Shown here: positions 44,033-52,411 of the stretch, in pieces | Position numbering within the stretch: the stretch's first letter is position 1 | Layout of the letters: the number at the start of each line of letters is the position of its first letter | Assembly (NCBI GenBank): GCA_023412215.1 | Contig: JAEYNX010000020.1 | Location: 124,001-188,000 of the forward strand | Source of the DNA: Bacillota bacterium | GTDB lineage: Bacteria; Bacillota; Clostridia; Oscillospirales; Ruminococcaceae | Length of the DNA: 64,000 nucleotides | Direction: 5' to 3' | Program-made: the position numbers and the translations under genes | Notes under the pieces: generated by a model | What the model saw: the letters and a program-made list of their open reading frames with translations, nothing else | Database searches by the model: none | What the model was told of the DNA's origin: nothing

Positions 44033-45046
44033 AGGCTTGGTGTTTGAAAGGTGCACCAGATGCGCGATACCCGGGATGCTCTCGCCCTGCTGCAGGCTGG
44101 TGGGGCTCATAAGGGCGCCGGTGGCGACAAACAGCACGTCGTGCAGGGTGCCCTGCTTGAGCTGTGTTAAGATGTGGGAGCAGAGCACCGAGGCGCTGCA
44201 CCCGCAGCCCGAGCCGCCCGCGTTTACCGCCTGCGTTTTGATGTCGAAGATTAGCAGCCCGCAGTCGCTGTGCCGCCCCGAAATCTCGAGGTGGTCGCGC
44301 TGCATAAGTTCCTCCACCAGCTGCGAGCCCACCTGCCCGAGGTCGCCGGTCAAAATCAGGTCGTAGTTATCGGGGGTGGTGCCGGTATCGATGAAAAAGG
44401 TTTTGAGGGTATCCGCGGCGGCGGGCGCCATGGCGGCACCCATGTTGTTGACGTCGGTGATCCCCATGTCCTGTATCCTGCCCACGGTCACGGCGCGCAC
44501 ATAGGGCGCCTGCTCGGAGGCGGCGACGATCGCGCAGCCGGAGCCGGTTACCGTCCACTGGGCGGTGGGGGTGCGTTGCCCGCCGTACTCCAGCGGGTAG
44601 CGGAACTGCCGCTCCGCCGAGCAGAAGTGCGACGAGGTGACGCAGGCGCAGTGCCCGGCGGCACCCGTATCTACAAATATCGAGCCCAAGCAAAGCGACT
44701 CCGCCATGGTGGAGCATGCCCCGAACAGCCCCAGCAGGGGGATTTCAAGGTCGCGCAGGCCGTAGGTGGAGCTGATGCACTGGTTTAAAAGGTCGCCCGC
44801 AAAGATGTAGTCGATGTCGCTGGGGGTAAGGCCCGCCTTGTCCAGCGCCTTGTTTACGGCGTCCTTCTGCAGGCGGCTCTCGGCCTTCTCCCAGGTTTTT
44901 TCACCCATGGTGGTGTCGTCGCAGATCATATCAAACGAGCGGGCGAGCGGGCCTTCGCCCTCCTTCTTGCCGACAATCGCCGCAAAGCCGGTAATGCTCG
45001 GGCAACTGTCCAGCTTTAATGTATATCTTCCCTGACGTGTGGGCAC
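44030..45046 (-). CDS. spoVAD: Stage V sporulation protein AD
   Basis: SpoVAD binds dipicolinic acid and has a thiolase-like fold without thiolase chemistry. The 338-residue protein shows the typical blocks CPSITGFAAIVGKKEGEGPL, DIDYIFAGDLLNQC, LFGACSTMAESL and a C-terminal NAGGSGCGCSA. Start: GTG 45046 with AAAGGAGG upstream; the frame is open to 45151 but runs back towards spoVAC. The stop codon TAA lies in the terminal repeat of the MITE-like element, so the last residues may have been altered by insertion. Confidence 0.95.
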   Translation of the reverse strand: MPTRQGRYTLKLDSCPSITGFAAIVGKKEGEGPLARSFDMICDDTTMGEKTWEKAESRLQKDAVNKALDKAGLTPSDIDYIFAGDLLNQCISSTYGLRDLEIPLLGLFGACSTMAESLCLGSIFVDTGAAGHCACVTSSHFCSAERQFRYPLEYGGQRTPTAQWTVTGSGCAIVAASEQAPYVRAVTVGRIQDMGITDVNNMGAAMAPAAADTLKTFFIDTGTTPDNYDLILTGDLGQVGSQLVEELMQRDHLEISGRHSDCGLLIFDIKTQAVNAGGSGCGCSASVLCSHILTQLKQGTLHDVLFVATGALMSPTSLQQGESIPGIAHLVHLSNTKP

Positions 45047-45086
45047 GCTGCTGCCTCCTTTAAAAAGCTTTGGATAACCTCGAAAT

Positions 45087-45536
45087 TTAATACAGATTAA
45101 AGATATAGATGATAATACCGTACAGGATACCCGTGGTAACGCCGTACACAATCACCGGCCCCGCGATGGTGAACATCTTGGCGCCCAAACCGAGGACGTA
45201 GCCCTCGCTTTTAAAATCCAGCGCCGGGGCGGCCATCGAGTTTGAAAAGCCCGTGATGGGCACTAACGTTCCCGCGCCCGCGTATTTTGCGATATCGTCA
45301 AACACATGCAGCCCCGTAAGCAGCGCCGCGACAAAGATCAGAGTCATAGAGGTGAAGGTGCTTGCGGTTTCGCGGGAGATATCGCTGCGCATATACACGT
45401 TGGTCAACAGCTCACCGATGGTGCAGATCAGCCCGCCCACCAGAAAAGCCATGATGCAGTCCTTGACGGTGCTCGACTTATGTTCGGCCTTTTTAGAAAA
45501 CTCGGAGTATTCATTGGCGGTCATCTTGGCGCTCAC
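45087..45536 (-). CDS. spoVAC: Stage V sporulation protein AC
   Basis: SpoVAC is the mechanosensitive membrane subunit of the dipicolinic acid channel. The 149-residue protein has a charged N-terminus (MTANEYSEFSKKAEHKS) and about four membrane helices, with YAGAGTLVPITGFSNSMA, the family hallmark. Start: GTG 45536 with AAAAGGAGG upstream. First gene of the operon; usually forespore-expressed (sigma G). I could not pick out a convincing sigma-G promoter. Confidence 0.95.
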   Translation of the reverse strand: MSAKMTANEYSEFSKKAEHKSSTVKDCIMAFLVGGLICTIGELLTNVYMRSDISRETASTFTSMTLIFVAALLTGLHVFDDIAKYAGAGTLVPITGFSNSMAAPALDFKSEGYVLGLGAKMFTIAGPVIVYGVTTGILYGIIIYIFNLY

Positions 45537-45831
45537 GAACGCATTCCTCCTTTTGCGGCAAGATTATGATTCCTGTTTATTCTTGACCGCCCGGCAGATT
45601 TTATTCGGGTTTTAGACGCAAAAAAGCAGCCGCAAAAGAGCGGCCGCGAGGCAAAGCCATCGTTTTTTAAATTATGACTGATCACGAAACCGGCCTGCTT
45701 CTATATGGAAACAGGAATTTGTTCTATAATGGGGGGCGTGACCCGATAGATAAAGAGCAATATCATACAAGAATGTCTTTGCGGCTTATGATACAATAAT
45801 ATCATCCCGGTATCAGGAAAGGAGCAGGCTG

Positions 45832-46674
45832 TTGGAAAAGGAGATCAGGACGGTAAAGTACGATACCGCGTTAAAGGTTGAAGCCTACAACTTTCAGGGC
45901 ATCATGCAAAAGTTCCCCAACCACTTTCACGAGTACTATGTCATCGGGTTTATTGAAAACGGGCGCAGGTACCTAAGCTGTAAAAACAGGGAGTATATCG
46001 TCGAGCGCGGGGATTTAGTGCTATTTAACCCGCGCGACAACCACATCTGCGAGCCGATCGACGAAAGGCCGCTTGATTATCGCTGCGTCAACATCCAGCC
46101 CGAGGTGATGAGCAAAGCGGCGTTTGAGATCACGGGGCGGGACTGTGCCCCCTATTTTACGCCGCCCGCCGTCTTTCACAGCGAGCTGGTGCCGCTGTTG
46201 CAGGAACTGCACCTGATGATTATGCAGGAGGAGAAGGACTTTAGAAAGGAAGAAATCTTCTTTTTCTTACTCGAGCAGCTGATCGAGGAATACACCGAGC
46301 AGGAGATACCCTTGAGCCAGCCCGACCAAAGCACAGAGACCAAGGCCATCTGCGAATTCTTAGAAAAGAATTATATGACGAGCATCACGCTGGACGACCT
46401 GTGTAATCTGACGGGGCTCAGCAAGTATTACCTGCTGCGCTCCTTTACCAAGCAAAAGGGGATATCGCCCTACAGCTACTTGGAAACGATACGCATCGAT
46501 AGGGCCAGAAAGCTGCTGGAGCAGGGCATGCGGCCGATCGACGCGGCGCTGCAGACAGGCTTTAACGACCAAAGCCACTTTTCAAATTTCTTCAAGAAAT
46601 TTATCGGCTTAACACCGAAGCAGTACGGAAATATCTTTCAGGATGCCGATAGATTGGATCTAAAAAAGGAATAG
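45832..46674 (+). CDS. AraC-family transcriptional regulator
   Basis: The 280-residue protein has an N-terminal cupin-like sensor domain (HFHEYYVIGFIENGRRYL, NPRDNHICEP) and two C-terminal helix-turn-helix units (ITLDDLCNLTGLSKYYLLRSFTKQ, then PIDAALQTGFNDQSHFSNFFKKFIGLTP, positions about 185-265). Start: TTG 45832 with AAAGGAG seven bases upstream. The DUF2000 gene follows by 20 bp, so the two are co-transcribed. Confidence 0.92.
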   Translation: MEKEIRTVKYDTALKVEAYNFQGIMQKFPNHFHEYYVIGFIENGRRYLSCKNREYIVERGDLVLFNPRDNHICEPIDERPLDYRCVNIQPEVMSKAAFEITGRDCAPYFTPPAVFHSELVPLLQELHLMIMQEEKDFRKEEIFFFLLEQLIEEYTEQEIPLSQPDQSTETKAICEFLEKNYMTSITLDDLCNLTGLSKYYLLRSFTKQKGISPYSYLETIRIDRARKLLEQGMRPIDAALQTGFNDQSHFSNFFKKFIGLTPKQYGNIFQDADRLDLKKE

Positions 46675-46694
46675 AGTTTAAAGGGGACAGAGAG

Positions 46695-47117
46695 ATGGAT
46701 AAAGCCAATGCAAAATGCGTGATGGTCATAGACGCCGAGCTGCCCATAGGCGTTGCGGCCAACACATCCGCCATTTTGGGCGTGACGCTGGGCAAACATA
46801 TCCCGCAGCAGGTGGGCGAGGATGTTTTGGACGCCTCCAACAAAGCGCATCTGGGGATTATAACGATTCCCGTCGCAATCCTGCGGGGGAATAAAGAGAT
46901 ACTCAAAGAGATGCGGGCGCGCCTGTACGACGGCGAGTTCAGCGATCTGGTGGCCGTGGATTTTTCCGACGTCGCCCGCAGCTGCAACGTGTACAGCGAG
47001 TACACGGCAAAGGCGGCCTGCGTGCAGGAAGAGGACCATACCTATCTGGGTATCGCCCTCTATGGCAGCAAGAAGAAGGTCAATAAGCTGACAGGCTCCC
47101 TGCCGCTGCTGCGATAA
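46695..47117 (+). CDS. DUF2000 family protein
   Basis: A 140-residue protein that fits the DUF2000 family: CVMVIDAELPIGVAANTSAILGV at the start and a central GIITIPVAIL strand. The function is unknown, although the fold is related to peptidyl-tRNA hydrolase-like proteins. It often sits beside AraC-type regulators, as here. AGGGGACAGAG precedes the ATG. Confidence 0.82.
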   Translation: MDKANAKCVMVIDAELPIGVAANTSAILGVTLGKHIPQQVGEDVLDASNKAHLGIITIPVAILRGNKEILKEMRARLYDGEFSDLVAVDFSDVARSCNVYSEYTAKAACVQEEDHTYLGIALYGSKKKVNKLTGSLPLLR

Positions 47118-47148
47118 TCCGTACGCGCCGGGCACAGGATCATATTTT

Positions 47149-47192
47149 GAAGGGGCCTTCCTGCAACGGTTCCGCTACAGGAAGGCCCCTTC
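47149..47192. terminator. Bidirectional terminator
   Basis: A perfect 15-bp stem (47149-47163 with 47178-47192) with a 14-nt loop, followed by TTTGCG on the plus strand and preceded by AAAA. It lies between DUF2000 and the sugar kinase, which converge. Confidence 0.9.
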
Positions 47193-47199
47193 TTTGCGC

Positions 47200-48171
47200 T
47201 TAACTGAGCTTCACCGCGTTTCGCATGCACTCGTACACCTGCTCAAGCGTGGGCAGGGCGGGCATGGTGCCGCGGCTGGCGGTGGTCATGGCGCCCACGG
47301 CGCCGGCGAAATCGAGGCAGACCATCATCTCGGCGATGGAAAGCTTGTCCGGGTGCTTGCCAAACTCCAGCATGCGGTATAAAAAACCGCCTAAAAAGGC
47401 GTCGCCCGCACCGGCGATATCCACGGTATTTACACGGTAGGCGGGCACGCTCAGCTCGTACGAAAGGGTGAGGCAGTAGGCGCCCTTCTTCCCGCGCGTG
47501 ACGATGACGGCGCTCAGATTATGGCGCTTGAGCATGGTGAGCGCCCCGTCGTGCAGGCTCATCCCCTTGGTGAGAAAGGATAGCTCCTCCTGTGAAACCT
47601 TCAGCACGTCGGCGTACTGCATCCCGCGCAGGACAGAGTCGCGCGCAACCAGTTCGCTCTCCCACAGTGAAAGGCGGAGGTTAGGATCGTAGCACACCAC
47701 CTTGCCCGCTTTCTTGGCGTGCTCCGCGGCGGCAAAGGTTGCCGAGCAGCAGGGCTCGCCGGTCAACGACACCGAGCCGAAGCAGAACACCTTGGCGTCG
47801 TCGATCAGGCTTAAATCCACCTCGCCGGGGGTCAGGCGCAGGTCGGCCGTGTTGTTGCGGAAGAACTCATACTGGCGCTCCCCGTCCTCGCGCAGGGTGA
47901 CAAACGCCATTGTGGTGGGGTAGAAGGCGGTGGTTTTCACCCCCCTTACCTCCACGCCGAACGAGGCGAGTGCCTTTTTGAGTGCCGTGCCGAACGAGTC
48001 GCTGCCCACCTTGCCGATGTAGGCCGAGGCCTTGCCCAACCTTGATACGCAGGCGGCTGCGACGGCGGGCGCGCCGCCGGGGTGTTGTTCATATAATGGG
48101 TTGCCGTCGTCAGAAACGCCCGCGGGCGTAAACTCCACCAGCAGCTCCCCCAAAGCGCATACATCGTACAT
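47200..48171 (-). CDS. PfkB-family sugar kinase (fructokinase-like)
   Basis: Phosphorylates a sugar with ATP. The 323-residue protein has GELLVEFTP and HPGGAPAVAAACVSRLG near the start (substrate site and first signature), YDPNLRLSLW in the middle, and VDIAGAGDAFLGGFLYRM with the catalytic Asp. These fit fructokinase-like members. It is a single gene with a strong promoter. A degraded kinase of the same superfamily lies at 20.9 kb. Confidence 0.92.
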   Translation of the reverse strand: MYDVCALGELLVEFTPAGVSDDGNPLYEQHPGGAPAVAAACVSRLGKASAYIGKVGSDSFGTALKKALASFGVEVRGVKTTAFYPTTMAFVTLREDGERQYEFFRNNTADLRLTPGEVDLSLIDDAKVFCFGSVSLTGEPCCSATFAAAEHAKKAGKVVCYDPNLRLSLWESELVARDSVLRGMQYADVLKVSQEELSFLTKGMSLHDGALTMLKRHNLSAVIVTRGKKGAYCLTLSYELSVPAYRVNTVDIAGAGDAFLGGFLYRMLEFGKHPDKLSIAEMMVCLDFAGAVGAMTTASRGTMPALPTLEQVYECMRNAVKLS

Positions 48172-48219
48172 CTGTTTTACCCTTCCTTGTTTTTCAACAC
48201 TCTCTTTCCAAACACTTAC

Positions 48220-48247
48220 ATTATAGCCTATCTGCGAAAACAGTCAA
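48220..48247 (-). promoter_or_regulatory. Promoter of the sugar kinase
   Basis: On the minus strand TTGACT (48242-48247), 16 bp, TATAAT (48220-48225). The -35 box overlaps the last codons of the peptidase gene. Confidence 0.75.
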
Positions 48248-49182
48248 CAGGACTTTGGCAGGTCTTCGCAGATCTCGCCGCGCGCCGTCCAGAAGAGCAG
48301 CTCGGAAAGGCGGTGGTAGATACCGGGCAGGTCGCTCGCGGGCAGCGGGTTTTCCCCCTTGCCGATCTCGAGCGTAAAGCCCTCGCGCCCGCAGCAGCTG
48401 ATAAACCAATCCTTAAATCCGCCGTGGGAGGCCATGCCCTGCGGCTCGCAGAGGGTGTAGCCGCTTAACTCCGCCATGCGCTGCGCGGTGAGGTGTGCAC
48501 TGGACGGGGTGTTCTCGCCGTAGTCGTAGTAGATCTCCTCCCCCTGGCTGTGAAAGGCCGCCACGCGCCGCGGCAGGTACATGCGGCACAGCAGGCAGAG
48601 CGCGCGTGTCTCCGGCTCGCTCTCGGCGTATTCACCGCCATACTGCCGCCTTGCGGGGCCGGTGATGCCGTTTTCGCGCTCGGCCGCCTTTACAAGGTCG
48701 TAGCCCGCGTTAAAGTTGTGGTTGATGTCCACGCCGCGGATGTTGGCGTTCCAGCCCGTCAGGTCGCCGCCCGAGATGGCCTTCACCGTGCGCTTGTACA
48801 TACCGGCGGTTTCAAAGCCGTTTACCACCAGCTCCAGCCCGTCGGGGTTTACGCAGGGCAGTACGATCAGCCCCGCGGCGCCGCCTTTTCGCCCGGCACT
48901 GCTCTGCAGGACGGGGTTCTGCCTCACCGCGTGGGCATATTCCTCTAAAAAGCGGGTGAGCAGCAGCACGGTGATCCACTCCTGCGCGTGAAAGCCGCCC
49001 GCATAGAGCACCGCGTTGCGGCGCTCGCCGAAGCCTATCGCCCACAGGTCGCGCCCCAGCACGCTTTTGCCCGCCGAGAACAGCTCGGCCTGTATGCACT
49101 CCCCCGCAATGGCGGCCAGTCGCTTGGTGAGGGCGTGAAAATTAGGCGGTGCGCTGTAGAATCTGTCCAAGCTCTCCATCAT
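48244..49182 (-). CDS. M14-family zinc carboxypeptidase
   Basis: The 312-residue protein has GFHAQEW (HxxE zinc ligands) near residue 65, VNPDGLELVVNG, INHNFNAGYD and AFHSQGEEIYYDYG with the third zinc His, and FTLEIGKGENP with the catalytic Glu. It resembles gamma-D-glutamyl-L-diamino-acid peptidases, which cut cell-wall peptides. No signal peptide is seen, so it probably works in the cytoplasm, for example in recycling or in the sporulating mother cell. GGGGGA precedes the ATG. Confidence 0.88.
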   Translation of the reverse strand: MMESLDRFYSAPPNFHALTKRLAAIAGECIQAELFSAGKSVLGRDLWAIGFGERRNAVLYAGGFHAQEWITVLLLTRFLEEYAHAVRQNPVLQSSAGRKGGAAGLIVLPCVNPDGLELVVNGFETAGMYKRTVKAISGGDLTGWNANIRGVDINHNFNAGYDLVKAAERENGITGPARRQYGGEYAESEPETRALCLLCRMYLPRRVAAFHSQGEEIYYDYGENTPSSAHLTAQRMAELSGYTLCEPQGMASHGGFKDWFISCCGREGFTLEIGKGENPLPASDLPGIYHRLSELLFWTARGEICEDLPKSC

Positions 49183-49290
49183 CGTTTATCCCCCGGCAGG
49201 TAATATAAAGATTCTGCGGCGCTGTGCGCCCACAGGTTATACCCCTGCCTTTACCATATCTATTCCTTTTTGCCCCTGCTCATGCGGGCA

Positions 49291-49384
49291 TAACACCGAT
49301 CCTACTTAAAAAAGCGATTTGATTGCTTTAAAACCCGCCTTTGGCGGGGAGCAACAGCGCAAAGTGTTGTTGCAGAATGAGTAT
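49291..49384 (-). repeat. MITE-like element upstream of the peptidase
   Basis: On the minus strand it runs from TATACTCATTCTGCAACAAC through the GTTGTTG and CCCGCC/GGCGGG hairpins to AATCGCTTTTTTAAG. The order of modules matches the right half of the element at 43838-44032. The far end (AGTAGGATCGGTGTTA) has decayed. Confidence 0.55.
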
Positions 49385-49534
49385 AGGGCTCTTTTCATCT
49401 TTTTGCGAAAACAGGGGAGAATAGAGACAGGCCGCGGATGGACGGGGATGCGCACCGGCGCGGTCGGCTTTACAACCGAAGGCGGCAGGGTGTACAATAG
49501 ATGCAGAATCTGGCTTAAAGCAAGGAGAATTAGA

Positions 49535-50080
49535 ATGGCGCATTTTGAAAAAACCTTAAAGGGCGACTATATCTTCCGCGGGCGGATCATCTCGCTGCGG
49601 GTGGACGAGATAGAGCTGGAAAACGGCAAAACCGCCACGCGCGAGGTGGTGGAGCACCCCGGCGGGGTGTGTGTGCTGCCGCTTGGGGCGGACGGCACCG
49701 TGACGCTGGTGCGCCAGTTCCGCTACCCCTATAAGGAGGAGCTGCTGGAGCTGCCCGCGGGCAAACGCACGCCGGGGGAGGACCCGCTTAAGTGCGGCAA
49801 GCGTGAGCTTACCGAGGAAACGGGGCTTGTGGCCGCGCACTATCAAAGCTTGGGGGAGATGTACCCCTCGCCGGGGTATGTGGACGAGATCATCTACCTC
49901 TACCTTGCGACCGGCCTCACCGAGGCGGAGCAGTGCTTAGACGAGGACGAGTTTTTGGACGTGTGCCCCCTGCCGCTGGAAGAGGCGGTGCAAAAGGTGC
50001 TAAGCGGTGAAATCAAGGACGCGAAAACGCAGGTGCTGCTGCTCAAGGCCTACGCAATGCGCCAAAACGGACAGATATAG
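49535..50080 (+). CDS. NUDIX hydrolase (ADP-ribose pyrophosphatase)
   Basis: The 181-residue protein has the NUDIX box GEDPLKCGKRELTEETGL (positions about 75-95), preceded by LELPAGKRTPG, and the ADP-ribose-type features LVRQFRYP and SPGYVDEIIYLYLA. It cleaves ADP-ribose or similar nucleoside diphosphate compounds to AMP. Start: ATG 49535 with AAGGAG eight bases upstream; the frame is open back to 49319, but that part runs through a repeat. Confidence 0.92.
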   Translation: MAHFEKTLKGDYIFRGRIISLRVDEIELENGKTATREVVEHPGGVCVLPLGADGTVTLVRQFRYPYKEELLELPAGKRTPGEDPLKCGKRELTEETGLVAAHYQSLGEMYPSPGYVDEIIYLYLATGLTEAEQCLDEDEFLDVCPLPLEEAVQKVLSGEIKDAKTQVLLLKAYAMRQNGQI

Positions 50081-50144
50081 CGGCTCTAATTTGGTATAGC
50101 CTGCACAATATTTTAGCGATTTAAAGCTTTTTAGCATAAAAGCG

Positions 50145-50173
50145 TTGACAAACCGCCGGTTGCGGTTTATGAT
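50145..50173 (+). promoter_or_regulatory. Promoter of the tyrosine-pathway operon
   Basis: TTGACA (50145-50150), 17 bp, TATGAT (50168-50173). Transcription would start near 50180, about 315 nt before aroF. The spacer holds AACCG/CGGTT, a possible operator. Confidence 0.85.
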
Positions 50174-50232
50174 AAATCCAGTGACTGTAGCGGGTGTATC
50201 CGTACTACAAAAAGAAAGGAGCAATCGGTTTT

Positions 50233-50349
50233 ATGGCAGGGTCTGCACACAGCCTTCACGGCGGTTATCGCTATTATCAAAGCCTGGGCTATTATTACGC
50301 CACGGGTAGGGCTGCGCGCGGGTTTTTAAAGGCTGCTGATAAAAGGTAA
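50233..50349 (+). CDS. Tyr-rich leader peptide, 38 residues
   Basis: A short frame, ATG 50233 to TAA 50349, with AGGAG 11 bases upstream. Six of its 38 residues are Tyr, grouped as YRYYQSLGYYY (positions 12-22), and there is one Phe. It sits between the operon promoter and an intrinsic terminator, in front of a DAHP synthase and a prephenate dehydrogenase gene, enzymes that lead to tyrosine. A run of codons for the end product in a leader frame before a terminator is the layout of classical attenuation: ribosomes stall when charged tRNA-Tyr is scarce. No separate function for the peptide is implied. The only weak point is the rather long ribosome-site spacing. Confidence 0.75.
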   Translation: MAGSAHSLHGGYRYYQSLGYYYATGRAARGFLKAADKR

Positions 50350-50351
50350 GA

Positions 50352-50415
50352 CTGATTTGTTCCAAAGGCGACAAGAAATCAGGGCGACGCTTTTACACAG
50401 AAGCGTCGTCTTTTT
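50352..50415 (+). terminator. Attenuator terminator before aroF
   Basis: A 10-bp stem (50383-50392 with 50401-50410, one G-T pair, 8-nt loop) is followed by five T and ATTTT. Directly before it CTGATTT pairs with AAATCAG (50352-50358 with 50376-50382). GGCGAC occurs twice (50367-50372 and 50383-50388), so the 3' arm has two possible partners. aroF starts 79 bp after the T-run, so read-through must be regulated. Confidence 0.8.
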
Positions 50416-50493
50416 ATTTTGTGGCTGTATTTTGAAAGGGAAGCAGGCTGAAAGAGTATCTTTTGGCCCTCCAAAAAGGAAGGGTAAGCGTTT

Positions 50494-51504
50494 ATGATCG
50501 TAGTAATGAAGCAGGGGACACAGGACAAACAGCTGGAGGAGTTCCAGCGCATCCTAGATGAGATCGGCGTAAAGGGGCACTTCTCCAAGGGGGTGCACAC
50601 CACCATCGTGGGACTGGTGGGCGACACCTCGAAGGTGGATATCGACAGCATCAGTTCCTTAAGCTATGTAGAGACGGTAAAGCGCATTCAGGAGCCGTAC
50701 AAGAGCGCCAACCGCAAGTTCCACCCCGACGACACCGTGATTAACATAGACGGCCACAAGATCGGCGGCGGGCACGTGCAGGTGATCTCCGGCCCCTGCT
50801 CGGTAGAGAGCGAGGAGCAGATCTGCGAGGTGGCAAAGGCCGTGCAGGCCTCGGGTGCCACCCTGCTGCGCGGCGGCGCGTTTAAGCCCCGCACCTCCCC
50901 CTACGCTTTTCAGGGCCTGCGCGCCGAGGGCATCGAGCTGCTGCTTAAGGCCAAGGCCCTCACCGGCATGCCGATCGTCACCGAGATCATGAGCGGCGAC
51001 CAGCTGCCCCTGTTTGACGAGGTCGACGTGATTCAGGTGGGCGCGCGCAACATGCAGAACTTCGAGCTGTTAAAGCTGCTGGGCAAAACCAGCAAGCCCA
51101 TCCTGCTCAAGCGCGGGCTAGCCAACACCATGGAGGAGCTGTTGATGAGCGCCGAGTACATCATGGCGGGCGGCAACATGCAGGTGATCCTGTGCGAGCG
51201 CGGCATCCGCACCTTCGAGACCGCCACGCGCAACACCCTGGACATCAGCGCCGTGCCCATGCTAAAGCGCCTTTCGCACCTGCCCGTGGTGGTGGACCCG
51301 AGCCACGCGGCGGGCATTACCTGGATGGTGGAGCCGCTCTCGCTTTCCGCCATCGCGGCGGGCGCCGACGGCCTGATCATCGAGGTGCACAACAACCCCG
51401 CCAAGGCGCTCTCAGACGGCCCGCAGTCGCTGCGCCCCGACGAGTTCGACGCGGTGATGGGCAAGATCACCGGCATGATGCGGTACATGGGCAGGAAGAG
51501 CTGA
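50494..51504 (+). CDS. aroF: 3-deoxy-7-phosphoheptulonate (DAHP) synthase
   Basis: First step of the shikimate pathway: phosphoenolpyruvate plus erythrose 4-phosphate. The 336-residue protein has a ~70-residue N-terminal ferredoxin-like domain, as in the Thermotoga enzyme, where Tyr or Phe bind for feedback control. The barrel follows, with ISGPCSVES, RGGAFKPRTSPYAFQG, QVGARNMQN, LLKRG and VVVDPSHAAG, carrying the metal and substrate ligands. Start: ATG 50494 with GGAAGGG upstream. First structural gene after the Tyr-rich leader; tyrA follows by 55 bp. Confidence 0.95.
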   Translation: MIVVMKQGTQDKQLEEFQRILDEIGVKGHFSKGVHTTIVGLVGDTSKVDIDSISSLSYVETVKRIQEPYKSANRKFHPDDTVINIDGHKIGGGHVQVISGPCSVESEEQICEVAKAVQASGATLLRGGAFKPRTSPYAFQGLRAEGIELLLKAKALTGMPIVTEIMSGDQLPLFDEVDVIQVGARNMQNFELLKLLGKTSKPILLKRGLANTMEELLMSAEYIMAGGNMQVILCERGIRTFETATRNTLDISAVPMLKRLSHLPVVVDPSHAAGITWMVEPLSLSAIAAGADGLIIEVHNNPAKALSDGPQSLRPDEFDAVMGKITGMMRYMGRKS

Positions 51505-51559
51505 ACAACCGTATCATCTCACAGGTAAACAGTCAGATTAGAAGTAAGGGGAAATAGCG

Positions 51560-52408
51560 ATGCAGACACTAAAAATCGGCATTATCGGGCTAGGGCTTAT
51601 CGGCGCCTCACTGGCCAAGGCCCTTAAAAAATACACCCCCCATACCGTAAACGGCTGCAACCGCAGCCCCGCGGTGGAGCAAAAGGCGCTCGCGGAGGGT
51701 GCCATTGACGGGATCCTCACCCCCGAGGCGCTGTCGCGCTGCGACGTGCTGTTTGTAGGGCTGTACCCCGAGCTCAGCATCAAGGCCGTCACCGAGCGGC
51801 TGCCGTTGCTCAAAAAGGGCTGCGTGATCGCCGACCTCTGCGGCATCAAGCGCGAGGTGTGTGCGGCCCTTGCCGGGCGCTGCGCCCAGGCGGGGCACAC
51901 CTTCATCGGCGCCCACCCCATGGCGGGGCGCGAGTTTTCGGGCTACGACTTTTCCACGCCCGAGCTGTTTAACCGCGCGCCGCTCATCCTCACCCCGGTG
52001 GGGGAGACCGAGCGGGAGCAGAAGGCCGTCAGGCTGCTGGAGGAGCTGGCGCTGGCGGTGGGCTTTCGCGGGGCGGTGGTGACGACCCCCGAAAACCACG
52101 ACCGCATGATCGCCTATACCTCGCAGCTGGCGCACGTGCTCTCCAACGCCTATGTAAAAAGCCCGCGTGCAAAAGAACACGCAGGCTACAGTGCGGGCAG
52201 CTTTAAAGACCTTACCCGCGTCGCGTATTTAAACGAGGAGATGTGGACGGAGCTGTTTTTAGAAAACCGCGATAACCTCGTTACCGAGCTTTCGCTGCTG
52301 ATCGATAACCTCTCCGCCTACCGCGAGGCGCTCAACGCCGGGGACGCCGAAGGGCTGAAGGCCCTGCTGCGCGAGGGGCGTGAGATTAAGGAGCAGCTGC
52401 AGCCCTAG
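51560..52408 (+). CDS. tyrA: Prephenate dehydrogenase
   Basis: NAD(P)-dependent step from prephenate to 4-hydroxyphenylpyruvate, the precursor of tyrosine. The 282-residue protein begins with IGIIGLGLIGASLAKAL (GxGxxG dinucleotide site), then GAHPMAGREFSGYD and ENHDRMIAYTSQLAHVLS, both family marks. Unlike many Firmicutes enzymes it has no C-terminal ACT domain. AAGGGG lies before ATG 51560. With aroF and the Tyr leader it forms a tyrosine-specific operon. Confidence 0.95.
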   Translation: MQTLKIGIIGLGLIGASLAKALKKYTPHTVNGCNRSPAVEQKALAEGAIDGILTPEALSRCDVLFVGLYPELSIKAVTERLPLLKKGCVIADLCGIKREVCAALAGRCAQAGHTFIGAHPMAGREFSGYDFSTPELFNRAPLILTPVGETEREQKAVRLLEELALAVGFRGAVVTTPENHDRMIAYTSQLAHVLSNAYVKSPRAKEHAGYSAGSFKDLTRVAYLNEEMWTELFLENRDNLVTELSLLIDNLSAYREALNAGDAEGLKALLREGREIKEQLQP

Positions 52409-52411
52409 ATA

